A DNA stretch of 64,000 nucleotides from RGIG4608 sp045637205 (GTDB lineage Bacteria > Bacillota > Clostridia > Oscillospirales > CAG-272). The translations under genes and the position numbers were made by a program. The stretch covers positions 22,719-86,718 of the forward strand of contig JAZTYY010000082.1 of the NCBI GenBank assembly GCA_045637205.1, read 5' to 3'. Shown here one piece after another: positions 43,298-51,695 of the stretch. Each line of letters begins with the position of its first letter. Position 1 is the stretch's first letter. The notes below the pieces were generated by a model. The model was not told the origin of the DNA, did no database searches, and saw only the letters and a program-made list of their open reading frames with translations.

Positions 43298-43645
43298 GTG
43301 GAGTTTGTTGTCAATGAGTTTACCAACGAAGTAGATTCTATAGAGGTGCTAAAGTCGGTAAACGCAAAAAAAGAAGCGGCCGTGCTCAATGCACCTCCGC
43401 CCACAAATAACTCGCTACGGATTACCGCTTCTAAAATTAGTATAACACAGCTGTTAGACTTTGTCAATATCAATTTTCCAGACATATTGTCAAAATCCGT
43501 TTTAAGACATTATGGACATACGGAAAGACCGGCAGGAGAACTTGGCAAAAGCGTATTGTACCAAGACCGCCTGAGTGACGACGAATCATTCAGCAACCGT
43601 TCGATTTTGGCTAATGCGCTTGAGAGTACAGACAAATTTGAATAA
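43298..43645 (+). pseudogene. Fragment of a phage/conjugative-element large polyvalent protein
   Basis: 115 codons from a GTG; the frame is open back to 43193 but has no good start or ribosome-binding site. The sequence NSLRITASKISITQLLDFVN, ILSKSVLRHYGHTERPAGEL, GKSVLYQDRLSDDESFSNRS and LLANALES-like end resemble parts of the very large polyvalent proteins (often with MuF domains) found in gut prophages and conjugative elements. Here only this short stretch remains, ending in a normal stop 64 bp before the tRNA-His 3' end. An inverted repeat ACCACCATTG/CAATGGTGGT (about 43211-43288) precedes it. Probably a remnant left by an excised or decayed element. Confidence 0.55.
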
Positions 43646-43657
43646 ACGAAAAATAAA

Positions 43658-43706
43658 GAAAACCCTTGATAATACTGGATTTCCCAGCATTTTCAAGGGT
43701 TTTTCT
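43658..43706. terminator. Terminator between the fragment and the tRNA genes
   Basis: GAAAACCCTTGA pairs with TCAAGGGTTTTTC over an inner CTGG/CCAG pairing; A-rich left and T-rich right flanks suit both directions, so it can end the leftward tRNA transcript. Confidence 0.85.
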
Positions 43707-43708
43707 TA

Positions 43709-43786
43709 TGGGGTGAGTAATGGGATTCGAACCCACGGCCTCCAGGGCCACAACCTGGCGCTATAACCAACTTAGCTATACCCACC
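43709..43786 (-). tRNA. tRNA-His (GTG)
   Basis: Cloverleaf read leftward: acceptor G-TGGGTA with TACTCAC-C, anticodon stem CCAGG/CCTGG with loop TTGTGGC (anticodon GTG), T arm GTTCGAATC and encoded CCA. The extra 5' G pairs with C73, the identity mark of histidine tRNA. Confidence 0.95.
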
Positions 43787-43814
43787 ATATACCGAGTGGA
43801 CCAACGACTCGGTA

Positions 43815-43891
43815 TGGCGTGCCTTGAGGGATTCGAACCCCCGACCTACTGCTTAGAAGGCAGTTGCTCTATCCGACTGAGCTAAAGGCAC
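43815..43891 (-). tRNA. tRNA-Arg (TCT)
   Basis: Acceptor GTGCCTT, D arm with AGCTCAGTCGGATAGAGC, anticodon loop CTTCTAA (TCT) closed by ACTGC/GCAGT, T arm GGTTCGAATCC, discriminator G and encoded CCA. Confidence 0.95.
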
Positions 43892-43895
43892 AAAA

Positions 43896-43969
<74 letters not shown>

Positions 43970-43997
43970 AAAAGCGTTTATCAAATAACGCTCCATT

Positions 43998-44026
43998 ATA
44001 TTAACACAAAACGCCCCCAATGTCAA
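43998..44026 (-). promoter_or_regulatory. Promoter of the tRNA cluster
   Basis: Leftward TTGACA at 44026-44021 and TAATAT at 44003-43998, 17-bp spacer. A palindrome AGCGTT/AACGCT lies between promoter and tRNA-Gly. Confidence 0.75.
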
Positions 44027-44075
44027 GAGTTTTTTTATACTTTTTTGATTTTTTTTGGAAATTTTATAAAACTCC

Positions 44076-44104
44076 TTGAAAGTTGCATTGTTTTTTGTTA
44101 TTAT
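44076..44104 (+). promoter_or_regulatory. Sigma-A promoter of the yqeG operon
   Basis: TTGAAA at 44076-44081 and TATTAT at 44099-44104, 17-bp spacer. Confidence 0.75.
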
Positions 44105-44137
44105 AAAGGTAATGTTTATTTGAAAGGAGAGATTTTT

Positions 44138-44644
44138 ATGTTTGGTTGTTTTATGCCGGATTTCTATTTTGAAAAATACAGTGATATTACTCCTGAATTT
44201 TTGCTTGCAAATAATATAAAAACGCTCCTTTTAGATGTTGATAATACCCTTGCTCCATATGAGCAGCCCGACCCCAATCAAGAGAATATTGATTGGTTGA
44301 ATGAGCTCACAAAGGCAGGTATTGGATATGCATTCATTTCAAATAATTCAAGTGATGCACGAATCAAGCGCTTTAATGAAAAAATTGGCGCGCCCGCCTA
44401 TGCAAAAAGTGGCAAGCCGTTTGCAAAGCGCAATATTGATATAGCTCTTAATGCCTTGGGTGGCAAAAGGGAGAGCGCAGCATTTGTCGGTGACCAAATT
44501 TTCACCGACGTTTTAACCGGTAAATTTGGAAAAATGAAATCAATTTTAGTTCCACCTATAAAGGATAAAAGAAATCTTTTCTTTCGTTTCAAGCGTGCAC
44601 TTGAAAAACCAATTTTGAATGAATTCTTTAAAAAGCAGAAATAA
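44138..44644 (+). CDS. yqeG: YqeG-family HAD-IIIA phosphatase
   Basis: 168 residues. ATG at 44138 follows AAAGGAGAG; a longer open frame upstream runs through the tRNA genes and is false. HAD motif I is LLLDVDNTLAPY (nucleophile D-x-D), motif II FISNNSS, and motif IV FVGDQIFTDVLTG. YqeG family members are small cytoplasmic phosphatases; relatives act on phosphatidylglycerophosphate in some lineages, but the substrate here is unproven. It begins an operon with the M24 aminopeptidase 25 nt downstream. Confidence 0.88.
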   Translation: MFGCFMPDFYFEKYSDITPEFLLANNIKTLLLDVDNTLAPYEQPDPNQENIDWLNELTKAGIGYAFISNNSSDARIKRFNEKIGAPAYAKSGKPFAKRNIDIALNALGGKRESAAFVGDQIFTDVLTGKFGKMKSILVPPIKDKRNLFFRFKRALEKPILNEFFKKQK

Positions 44645-44669
44645 CGAATTAATATATAAGGAGAAAATT

Positions 44670-45755
44670 ATGACACAGGTTAAAAGATTACAGGAAATTA
44701 TGAAAAGAGAGGGAATTGAGGGCGTTTTGATAAGCTCCACAGTTAATCAGCGCTACATCACAAACTTCAATTATGATGACGGCTACGTTGTTGTTTTGCA
44801 GGATAAGGCTTTCCTTCAAACTGACTTTAGATATATTGAGGCTGCAAATGCACAGGTTAATCACAGTGATTTTGAAGTGGTTACACCCAAAATCTCACAC
44901 CTTAAATATGTTGCTCAAATTGCTGAAGAGAATGGTATTAAAACAATGCTCGTTGAAGAAAGTGCACTTTCTCTTGAGGATCTTGCAAGATTTGAAGGCG
45001 CTGCTGAGGGCAAGGTTCAGTATAAGAGCGGTGCTTCTGCCATCCTTACTGAAATGAGATTGGTTAAAACTGAAGATGAGCTTAACAATATGGCAGAGGC
45101 ACAAAGAATTACTGATGCTGCTTTCTCACATATTATTAGTGTTCTTCATCCCGATATGACTGAAATTGACGTGGCACTTGAAATTGAATTTTTCATGCGC
45201 AAAAACGGTGCTGAAAGAACTTCATTTGATACAATTGCAGTTTCAGGTACAGCTTCTTCAATGCCTCACGGTGTTCCTCGTAACGTTAAGCTTGAACGCG
45301 GATTTTTGACAATGGACTTCGGTTGCGTTGTTGGTGGCTATTGCTCCGATATGACAAGAACAGTTGTGCTTGGCAAGGCTGACGAAGAAATAAAGAAGGT
45401 TTACTATACTGTCCTTGAAGCGCAGACAAAGGCGCTTGAGGCTGCTGCAAACGGTGAGCGCGGATGCTTCCGTCTTGATGAAATTGCGCGTGATATTATC
45501 AATGGTGCAGGCTATGAGGGAAGATTTGGTCATTCTTTGGGTCACGGAGTTGGTATGTTTATTCACGAAAGTCCTCGTCTTGCACCCGGTGCTAATACAG
45601 GTGCAAAGCTTGTTACGGGCAACGTTGTAACATTTGAGCCGGGTATCTATATTCCCGAAAAATACGGCTGCCGTATTGAAGATATGGCTGCTATTACCGA
45701 TACAGGTATTCGCAATTTCACAAAGAGTACAAAGGAACTTATTGAGCTTTTCTAA
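44670..45755 (+). CDS. M24B Xaa-Pro aminopeptidase
   Basis: 361 residues; AAGGAGAAAATT precedes the ATG at 44670. The N-terminal creatinase-like domain (1-130) is followed by the pita-bread catalytic domain. The five metal ligands are visible: Asp in FLTMDFGCVVGGYCSDMTRT (two), His in GHSLGHGVGMFIHES, Glu in VVTFEPGIYIP and Glu in GCRIEDMAAI. It removes N-terminal residues preceding proline, using two Mn or Co ions, in the cytoplasm. Often called PepP or YqhT in Firmicutes. Confidence 0.93.
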   Translation: MTQVKRLQEIMKREGIEGVLISSTVNQRYITNFNYDDGYVVVLQDKAFLQTDFRYIEAANAQVNHSDFEVVTPKISHLKYVAQIAEENGIKTMLVEESALSLEDLARFEGAAEGKVQYKSGASAILTEMRLVKTEDELNNMAEAQRITDAAFSHIISVLHPDMTEIDVALEIEFFMRKNGAERTSFDTIAVSGTASSMPHGVPRNVKLERGFLTMDFGCVVGGYCSDMTRTVVLGKADEEIKKVYYTVLEAQTKALEAAANGERGCFRLDEIARDIINGAGYEGRFGHSLGHGVGMFIHESPRLAPGANTGAKLVTGNVVTFEPGIYIPEKYGCRIEDMAAITDTGIRNFTKSTKELIELF

Positions 45756-45756
45756 T

Positions 45757-46281
45757 ATGATTAAGAAGAATATAAGAATTAAACTCACGTCCCTTCGCGA
45801 AGCGACAAATGACCACTTTTTCGGTCAAATGCTTGGTGATGAGATAGACGAATTTGAGGATTTTGAAGACGAAAATCCTGAGGATCAGGAGCCCGAGGGC
45901 CCAATTGAGATGTTTTCTGAGGGTGAGCTTTATGTCACCGATGAGCGCGTAATTATTGCATATGATGAGAGCGAGCTGACAGGAATGGAAGGTTCGCATA
46001 CTCAAGTGCGCTTCGAGAGAAGCAATGATGGTCTTGTAACCATGATGCGAAACGGAAACGTGAACACTATTCTTGTTTTTGAAGAGGGTAAACGTCATAT
46101 TTGCACGTATCAAACCCCATATATGCCATTTGAAATTTGTGTTTTCACAAAAGAGGTAAGAAATACTTTACTTGAAAACGGCATAATCGAGCTTGATTAC
46201 ATAGTTGAAATTCGTGGCGCGCAGGCTGAAAGAACACAGTTCAAGATTGAGATTTTTGAGGACGATAATTCGCCCGTATAA
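45757..46281 (+). CDS. DUF1934 (YwiB-like) beta-barrel protein
   Basis: 174 residues from the ATG one base after the previous stop, so translation is probably coupled; a longer frame overlapping the aminopeptidase is rejected. An acidic stretch (FEDFEDENPEDQEPEGP) interrupts the N-terminal part. The pattern IEMFSEGELYVTDERVIIAY, ESELTGMEGSHTQVRFERSN, MMRNGNVNTILVFEEGKR, and C-terminal GIIELDYIVEI matches the calycin-like DUF1934 family, small cytoplasmic proteins of unknown function. Confidence 0.75.
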   Translation: MIKKNIRIKLTSLREATNDHFFGQMLGDEIDEFEDFEDENPEDQEPEGPIEMFSEGELYVTDERVIIAYDESELTGMEGSHTQVRFERSNDGLVTMMRNGNVNTILVFEEGKRHICTYQTPYMPFEICVFTKEVRNTLLENGIIELDYIVEIRGAQAERTQFKIEIFEDDNSPV

Positions 46282-46326
46282 TTTAAGAAAAATACGCATA
46301 ATATGACTCAAAAAAGGAGTTGTGTT

Positions 46327-47424
46327 ATGCGTATTTTTGTTGTGATTGGCACTCGTCCTGAGGCTATAAAAATGCTGCCACTTGTAATTGAACTTAAAAA
46401 ACGTGGTGAATTTGAAACTAAAGTGTGCTTTAGTGGTCAGCACGGTGAAATGGCAAAATCGGTGTTTGACGACTTTGAAATTGTACCCGATTTTATTTTT
46501 GATGCTATGAAAAAGGGGCAGGAACTTTCAAAATTGACAAATCGCCTTCTTGAATATTTTGATATACTTTTCAAATTGGAAAAGCCTGATTTGGTGCTTG
46601 TTCACGGTGATACCACAACAGCTTTTTGTGGTGCACTTGCAGCATTTTATTTGGGTATAAAGGTGGCACACGTTGAAGCAGGACTTAGGACGTTTGATCC
46701 CTTTTCTCCCTTTCCGGAGGAGTTTAACCGCGTGAGCATAGATGCCGTTTCGAATATTCATTTTGCACCTACCGTGGTTGCTGCGGAAAATCTTATTAGA
46801 GAGGGAAGAAAGTCAGTATTTACAGTACATAACACGGTGATTGATGCCCTTAAGTTTTCACTTTCAAGGACGATTGAATTGCCTATTTTAGATGGGTTAA
46901 AAAATAAGAAAATATTGCTGATAACTACCCACCGTCGAGAAAATCTGGGTGAAAAAATGAGGGATGCATTGCTTGGAATAAGGGATATATTAAATGAGCG
47001 AGATGACCTTTTTGGAATTATTCCCGTACATCCAAATCCTTGTGTTAGAGCTACTGTAGATAATGTGTTTAAAAATATCAAAAATATTAAGATTTGTTCA
47101 CCGTTGCCAATGCGTGAATTTCATCATTTGTTATCGCGCGCTTTTGCTATTTTAACTGATAGTGGAGGCATTCAAGAGGAGGCAGCTTATCTTGGTGTGC
47201 CTATATTTTTAATGCGCGATAATACTGAGCGACCTGAATGTGTTGAGCTTGGTAACGTGTGCATAGTAGGAACTCAAAGAGAGCGCGTGAAAAATACTTT
47301 TCTTTCATTTATGAATTCCCCTAATATTATGAAAAAGATGTGCAAGCCGTCACATGCTTTTGGCGACGGGACGGCAAGTGAAAAAATAGTTAAATGCCTT
47401 ATGTCCATGCAAAATGAGGAGTGA
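46327..47424 (+). CDS. wecB: UDP-N-acetylglucosamine 2-epimerase (non-hydrolysing)
   Basis: 365 residues. AAAGGAG precedes the ATG at 46327; eight extra codons upstream precede that site. It interconverts UDP-GlcNAc and UDP-ManNAc, supplying ManNAc for wall teichoic acid or capsule linkage. Motifs: VIGTRPEAIKMLPLV at the N-terminus, LVHGDTTTAFCGALAAFYLG, VAHVEAGLRTFD, ITTHRRENLGE, and LTDSGGIQEEAAYLGVP with TERPE near the C-terminus (UDP-binding). The gene is sometimes named mnaA in Gram-positives. It precedes pyrH but the latter has its own promoter. Confidence 0.93.
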   Translation: MRIFVVIGTRPEAIKMLPLVIELKKRGEFETKVCFSGQHGEMAKSVFDDFEIVPDFIFDAMKKGQELSKLTNRLLEYFDILFKLEKPDLVLVHGDTTTAFCGALAAFYLGIKVAHVEAGLRTFDPFSPFPEEFNRVSIDAVSNIHFAPTVVAAENLIREGRKSVFTVHNTVIDALKFSLSRTIELPILDGLKNKKILLITTHRRENLGEKMRDALLGIRDILNERDDLFGIIPVHPNPCVRATVDNVFKNIKNIKICSPLPMREFHHLLSRAFAILTDSGGIQEEAAYLGVPIFLMRDNTERPECVELGNVCIVGTQRERVKNTFLSFMNSPNIMKKMCKPSHAFGDGTASEKIVKCLMSMQNEE

Positions 47425-47468
47425 AATCTTTATATTATATTATTTTTTATAAAATTTATAAAAAACCC

Positions 47469-47497
47469 TTTACAAAATGCAAAAAAAATAGTATTAT
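47469..47497 (+). promoter_or_regulatory. Sigma-A promoter of the pyrH-polC block
   Basis: TTTACA at 47469-47474 and TATTAT at 47492-47497, 17-bp spacer, about 65 nt before the pyrH start. Confidence 0.7.
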
Positions 47498-47560
47498 ATA
47501 ATGTGATATGGCGTGTTTTGTAAAAAAACGCAAATTTTCACTCTTACGGAGGATAAAACA

Positions 47561-48277
47561 ATGGAAAACTTAACTCCAAAATATAAGAGGGTACTTTTAA
47601 AGCTTTCCGGTGAGGCGCTTGCCAAGGATTGTGACGGTATTCTCAATTTTGAATACATTGAACAAATTGCGGACGTGCTTAAAAAATGTGTGGCACAGGG
47701 TGTGCAAATTGCTGTTGTAGTTGGTGCAGGAAATATTTGGCGCGGTAGACAAAGCGGTTCAATGGATAGAGCAAGAGCTGACCAAATGGGTATGCTTGCA
47801 ACTGCAATCAACTCCTTGGCGCTTGAAGAAACTTTTAACGGCACAGGTCTTAAATCTCGTGCAATGATGGTAATGGAGGTAAATTCCTTTGCTGACCCCT
47901 ATCGTATAAGAGATGCAAGACGTCATCTTGATGAGGGTGAGGTTGTTATCATCGGTGGTGGCACGGGTATGCCTTTCTTCTCAACTGATACAGCGGCGGC
48001 AATTCACGCGGCAGAAATCGGTGCTGACGTAATCCTTATGGCAAAGAACATTGACGGAATCTACACAGCTGACCCACACGTTGACCCCACAGCAAAGAGA
48101 TATGACGAAATTACATATCGCGAAATACTTGACAAGGAGCTTAAGGCTCTTGATATTCCCGCAAGTGCATTTTGTATGGAAAACGATATCAAATGCTATG
48201 CATTTGCACTCAGTGATCCCGAAAACATCTATCGCGTAATTATGGGCGAAAAGATGGGAACTGAATTACACAGATAA
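47561..48277 (+). CDS. pyrH: UMP kinase
   Basis: 238 residues; GGAGG precedes the ATG at 47561. PyrH phosphorylates UMP to UDP with ATP, a step needed for all pyrimidine nucleotides, as a cytoplasmic hexamer. Amino-acid-kinase motifs: LLKLSGEAL, AVVVGAGNIWRGR, DQMGMLATAINSLALEE, VIIGGGTGMPFFSTDTAAA and NIDGIYTADPHVDPTA. It is followed 32 nt later by frr, the conserved bacterial pairing. The usual upstream rpsB and tsf are not here. Confidence 0.97.
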   Translation: MENLTPKYKRVLLKLSGEALAKDCDGILNFEYIEQIADVLKKCVAQGVQIAVVVGAGNIWRGRQSGSMDRARADQMGMLATAINSLALEETFNGTGLKSRAMMVMEVNSFADPYRIRDARRHLDEGEVVIIGGGTGMPFFSTDTAAAIHAAEIGADVILMAKNIDGIYTADPHVDPTAKRYDEITYREILDKELKALDIPASAFCMENDIKCYAFALSDPENIYRVIMGEKMGTELHR

Positions 48278-48309
48278 AAAAAGGAAAGAATATAAACGAG
48301 GTAAAAATT

Positions 48310-48864
48310 ATGGCATTCAACATTAAAGATTTTGAAGAAAAGATGAAAAAAACTATTGCGGCTTATGACTACAATCTTCAGTCAATCCGCGCAGGTCAGG
48401 CAAATGCAGGCGTGCTTAACAGAGTAACATTTGAGTACTATGGCTCACCCACTCCCGTTAATACAATGGCTGATATTAGAATGGCTGACTCAAGAACACT
48501 TACAATCACACCTTACGACGCTTCAACTCTTAAGGCAATCGAAAAGGCAATTCTTACAAGTGACATCGGAATCAACCCCTCAAATGACGGTAAGATGATT
48601 CGTCTTGTATTCCCCCAGGTAACTGAAGAAAGACGTAAAGAGCTTAAAAAGCAGATTCAGAAGATGGGTGAGGATACAAAGGTTATTATCCGTAACATCC
48701 GTCGTGATGCAAACGATGCAATTAAGAAGGGTAAGAAGGACGGCGATCTTACTGAGGACGACGTAAAGAATGCAGAAAAGAAGGTTCAGGACCTTACAGA
48801 CAACTACATCAAGGAAGTTGACGCTTGCTCTGCTAAGAAAGAAAAGGAAATTATGGCAATCTAA
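48310..48864 (+). CDS. frr: Ribosome recycling factor
   Basis: 184 residues, typical. RRF with EF-G splits post-termination ribosomes. The three-helix bundle is recognised from MKKTIAAYDYNLQSIRAGQA, NRVTFEYYGSPTPVNTMADI, TLTITPYDASTLKAIEKAI and the C-terminal Lys/Glu-rich helices (TEERRKELKKQIQKMGED, RNIRRDANDAIKKGKKDG). A GAGGTAAAAATT site precedes the ATG. A hairpin at 48880 follows, so downstream expression may be reduced. Confidence 0.97.
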   Translation: MAFNIKDFEEKMKKTIAAYDYNLQSIRAGQANAGVLNRVTFEYYGSPTPVNTMADIRMADSRTLTITPYDASTLKAIEKAILTSDIGINPSNDGKMIRLVFPQVTEERRKELKKQIQKMGEDTKVIIRNIRRDANDAIKKGKKDGDLTEDDVKNAEKKVQDLTDNYIKEVDACSAKKEKEIMAI

Positions 48865-48879
48865 ATTGCTAAATGCAAC

Positions 48880-48907
48880 AAGGCGGGGCACAAAATCCCG
48901 CCTTTTT
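48880..48907 (+). terminator. Intra-operon terminator-like hairpin after frr
   Basis: AAGGCGGG pairs with CCCGCCTT, followed by TTT. It lies between frr and uppS, with no clear promoter in the remaining 60 bp, suggesting attenuation or partial read-through. Confidence 0.75.
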
Positions 48908-48968
48908 GGACTATTATGCGGTGAATGAAATTTGTAAATAGTTATCGCATTGAAAAAGAGGTAAAAAG

Positions 48969-49670
48969 TTGGAAAATAAGTTAAATTTCAAGGTCGATGA
49001 AAATTTAAAGCATATTGCTTTTATTATGGACGGTAACGGCCGTTGGGCAAAGGCGCGAGGAATGGAGCGCCCAGAGGGACACAAAGAGGGAGTTAAGGTG
49101 TTTGAACACATTGCAAACACTTGCTTTGATATTGGCATTGAGGCTGTGACCTTTTATGCCTTTTCAACTGAAAATTGGAAGCGTCCGCCTGCCGAAATAA
49201 AGGTGATTATGGGCTTGCTTTCGCACTATCTTGATAAATGTGGAAATACACTTATCAACAAAGGGGTGCGTTTTCGAGTTATCGGAGATAAATCTCAGCT
49301 TGACAGCGGCTTGAGAAAGAGAATAGATAAGCTTGAAAATGAGAGTAAGCAATATAAAAAGGTTCTCAACGTTGCAATAAATTACGGTGGCAGGGATGAG
49401 ATTGTTTATGCTTGCAATAAGCTCGTTAGTGAGGGTAAAAAAATAAACAAAGAGAATTTGTCCCTTGCGCTTTATACTGAGGATTGTATTGAACCCGATA
49501 TGATTGTTCGTACTGCGGGTGAAAAGCGCTTGTCAAACTTTTTGCTTTGGCAGGCATCGTATTCGGAGCTTTATTTCACCGATACCTTGTGGCCTGATTT
49601 TTCAGACGAAGATTTAATTATTGCTATAAATGACTTTTATACTAGACGCCGTAGATACGGTGGACTTTAA
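48969..49670 (+). CDS. uppS: Undecaprenyl diphosphate synthase
   Basis: 233 residues from a TTG with AGAGGT upstream. It extends farnesyl diphosphate with eight isopentenyl units in cis configuration to make the C55 carrier for wall glycans. Motifs: HIAFIMDGNGRWAKARG (catalytic Asp), EAVTFYAFSTENWKRP, NVAINYGGRDEI and PDMIVRTAGEKRLSNFLLWQ with SELYFTDTLWPDF. In the block it sits just before cdsA. Confidence 0.96.
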   Translation: MENKLNFKVDENLKHIAFIMDGNGRWAKARGMERPEGHKEGVKVFEHIANTCFDIGIEAVTFYAFSTENWKRPPAEIKVIMGLLSHYLDKCGNTLINKGVRFRVIGDKSQLDSGLRKRIDKLENESKQYKKVLNVAINYGGRDEIVYACNKLVSEGKKINKENLSLALYTEDCIEPDMIVRTAGEKRLSNFLLWQASYSELYFTDTLWPDFSDEDLIIAINDFYTRRRRYGGL

Positions 49671-49684
49671 GGAGGAATGAAACA

Positions 49685-50503
49685 ATGAAACAAAGAGTAA
49701 TTACAGGAGCTGTAATATTGATGCTCATTATACCGATTTGCATTTTTTCGGGAACGATTATTTTCCCAATAGTAATGGCATTTATCGGTTTTATGGGTGT
49801 TTATGAAATGCTTGGATGCATGAAAACAAGAGATAATGACTGGATATCGACCCCTCTTTACGGTCTTGCGATTATTATGCCGTTTTTGGTTAGATATTTT
49901 GGAGATATTATTAGAAGCGATGCACTTATCATAGTTTTGATTTTGCTTGTCTATGCACTTTATTTGCTGGGTTATTGGGTGTTCTCATATGAAAAGAATC
50001 AGGAGGTAGATATGGCTCCAATTCTTTCAAGTACACTTATCTGCCTTTACATAATCGGTGCAGTTTCATCCATTATCGTAGTTCGCGACTTGGATTTTGG
50101 TGAGTACTATTTGTATTTCATCTTTATGGGTGCATGGATTACTGATACGTTTGCTTACTTTACAGGTATGCTTTTCGGCAAGCATAAGCTTATTCCCATA
50201 GTAAGCCCAAAGAAGACTATTGAAGGAAGCATTGGTGGAACACTTTTCTGCATTGCATTCTTTGTTGGCTTTGGTGCACTTGTAAATCATTTTGCAAATG
50301 CTGAGCTCAACCTTGTTGTGGTAGGATGCTCAGGTCTTGCGGCTGCATTGGTTTCTCAAATTGGTGACCTTTCAATGAGTGTTATTAAGAGAACTCACGG
50401 AATTAAGGATTATGGCAAGCTTTTCCCCGGACACGGCGGCGTGCTTGATAGATTTGATTCCATTTTGGCAGTAGCTATTGTTATGGCGCTTTTCTTGGCG
50501 TAA
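49685..50503 (+). CDS. cdsA: Phosphatidate cytidylyltransferase
   Basis: 272 residues; AAGGAGGAATGAAACA precedes the ATG. A multi-pass membrane enzyme making CDP-diacylglycerol from phosphatidate and CTP, the precursor of phosphatidylglycerol and cardiolipin. About seven or eight hydrophobic segments are seen. The CDP signature is at the C-terminus: LVSQIGDLSMSVIKR, then GIKDYGKLFPGHGGVLDRFD. The preceding SPKKTIEGSIGGT is also conserved. Confidence 0.95.
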   Translation: MKQRVITGAVILMLIIPICIFSGTIIFPIVMAFIGFMGVYEMLGCMKTRDNDWISTPLYGLAIIMPFLVRYFGDIIRSDALIIVLILLVYALYLLGYWVFSYEKNQEVDMAPILSSTLICLYIIGAVSSIIVVRDLDFGEYYLYFIFMGAWITDTFAYFTGMLFGKHKLIPIVSPKKTIEGSIGGTLFCIAFFVGFGALVNHFANAELNLVVVGCSGLAAALVSQIGDLSMSVIKRTHGIKDYGKLFPGHGGVLDRFDSILAVAIVMALFLA

Positions 50504-50513
50504 AAATATTGTA

Positions 50514-51683
50514 ATGAACGAAAATAGAGAAAGAATGCTTGTCCTCGGTTCAACGGGTTCAATTGGCGAGCAGGCACTTGATGTGGCAAAAAAGACCGAA
50601 ACTGAGGTTGTTGCCATTTGTGCTAATCGAAATTGGAGAAGGGTAGCTGAGCAAGCAAGGGAACATAATGTAAAATACGCAGCAATGTGTGACGAGAGAG
50701 CCGCTGCTTCTCTTATGCTTGCACTTGACGATACTGATATCAGGGTTTTTTGCGGTGTTGAAGGCATTTGCGAGATGATTTCTGCAAGTGCTGAGGACGG
50801 CGCAAGCTTTGCTGTGAACTCAATTATTGGTCAGGCAGGACTTTTGCCTACAATTTCCGTGCTTGAAAATGGGATTCGTTTGGCTCTTGCCAATAAGGAG
50901 AGTCTTGTTGTTGCGGGTGAAATTGTAATGAATTTGGCACGTGAAAAGGGTATTGATATTCTTCCTGTCGACAGTGAGCACTGTGCAATTCACCAGTGTC
51001 TGCGTTCCGGAAAAAAGGAAGAGGTTAAAAAGATAATTCTTACAGCCTCGGGTGGCCCATTTTTTGGAATGACAAAGGAAGAAATGTATGACCTGCCACT
51101 CTCTCGTGCACTGGCGCATCCAACGTGGAAGATGGGGGCAAAGATCACTATTGATTCAGCAACTCTTATGAATAAAGGCTTTGAGATAATTGAAGCAGCA
51201 CACTTGTTTGGACTTACTGCTGATAAAATTGACGTTTTAGTACATCGTGAGAGTATAATTCACTCAATGGTGGAATATATAGATAATAGTGTTATCGCAC
51301 AGCTTTCAATCCCCGATATGCGTCATTGTGTTCAGTACGCTCTTGATAAAGCAGGTAGAAGCGAAGGTGTAATTGAGCCACTTGATTTAGCAAAGATTTC
51401 AAAATTAACCTTTGCACGTCCTGATAGGGAGGCATTTGCACTTCTTGATTTGGCGCTTTATGCACTTGATAGAGGCGGAGCAACGTGTGCTGTGCTCAAT
51501 GCTGCTAATGAAATTGCTGTTGCGGCATATTTGGCTGAAAAAATCAAGTTCGGTCAAATAACTGAATGTGTTTGCCACACGGTTTACGCAATGCCAAAAG
51601 CATGCGAAATTCACACACTTGAAGGCATTTTTGAGGCCGATAAAAAGGCAAGAAAGATTGCCAAAGCATATTTGAAGATTTAA
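50514..51683 (+). CDS. dxr: 1-deoxy-D-xylulose 5-phosphate reductoisomerase
   Basis: 389 residues from the ATG at 50514, 10 nt after cdsA; no strong ribosome-binding site is seen, so coupling is likely. It converts DXP to MEP with NADPH, the committed step of the methylerythritol phosphate pathway. NADPH loop VLGSTGSIGEQALDV, ANKESLVVAGEIV, metal ligands in ILPVDSEHCAIHQCL, and ILTASGGPFFG with LAHPTWKMGAKITIDSATLM. Confidence 0.97.
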   Translation: MNENRERMLVLGSTGSIGEQALDVAKKTETEVVAICANRNWRRVAEQAREHNVKYAAMCDERAAASLMLALDDTDIRVFCGVEGICEMISASAEDGASFAVNSIIGQAGLLPTISVLENGIRLALANKESLVVAGEIVMNLAREKGIDILPVDSEHCAIHQCLRSGKKEEVKKIILTASGGPFFGMTKEEMYDLPLSRALAHPTWKMGAKITIDSATLMNKGFEIIEAAHLFGLTADKIDVLVHRESIIHSMVEYIDNSVIAQLSIPDMRHCVQYALDKAGRSEGVIEPLDLAKISKLTFARPDREAFALLDLALYALDRGGATCAVLNAANEIAVAAYLAEKIKFGQITECVCHTVYAMPKACEIHTLEGIFEADKKARKIAKAYLKI

Positions 51684-51695
51684 GGAGAAACTCGT

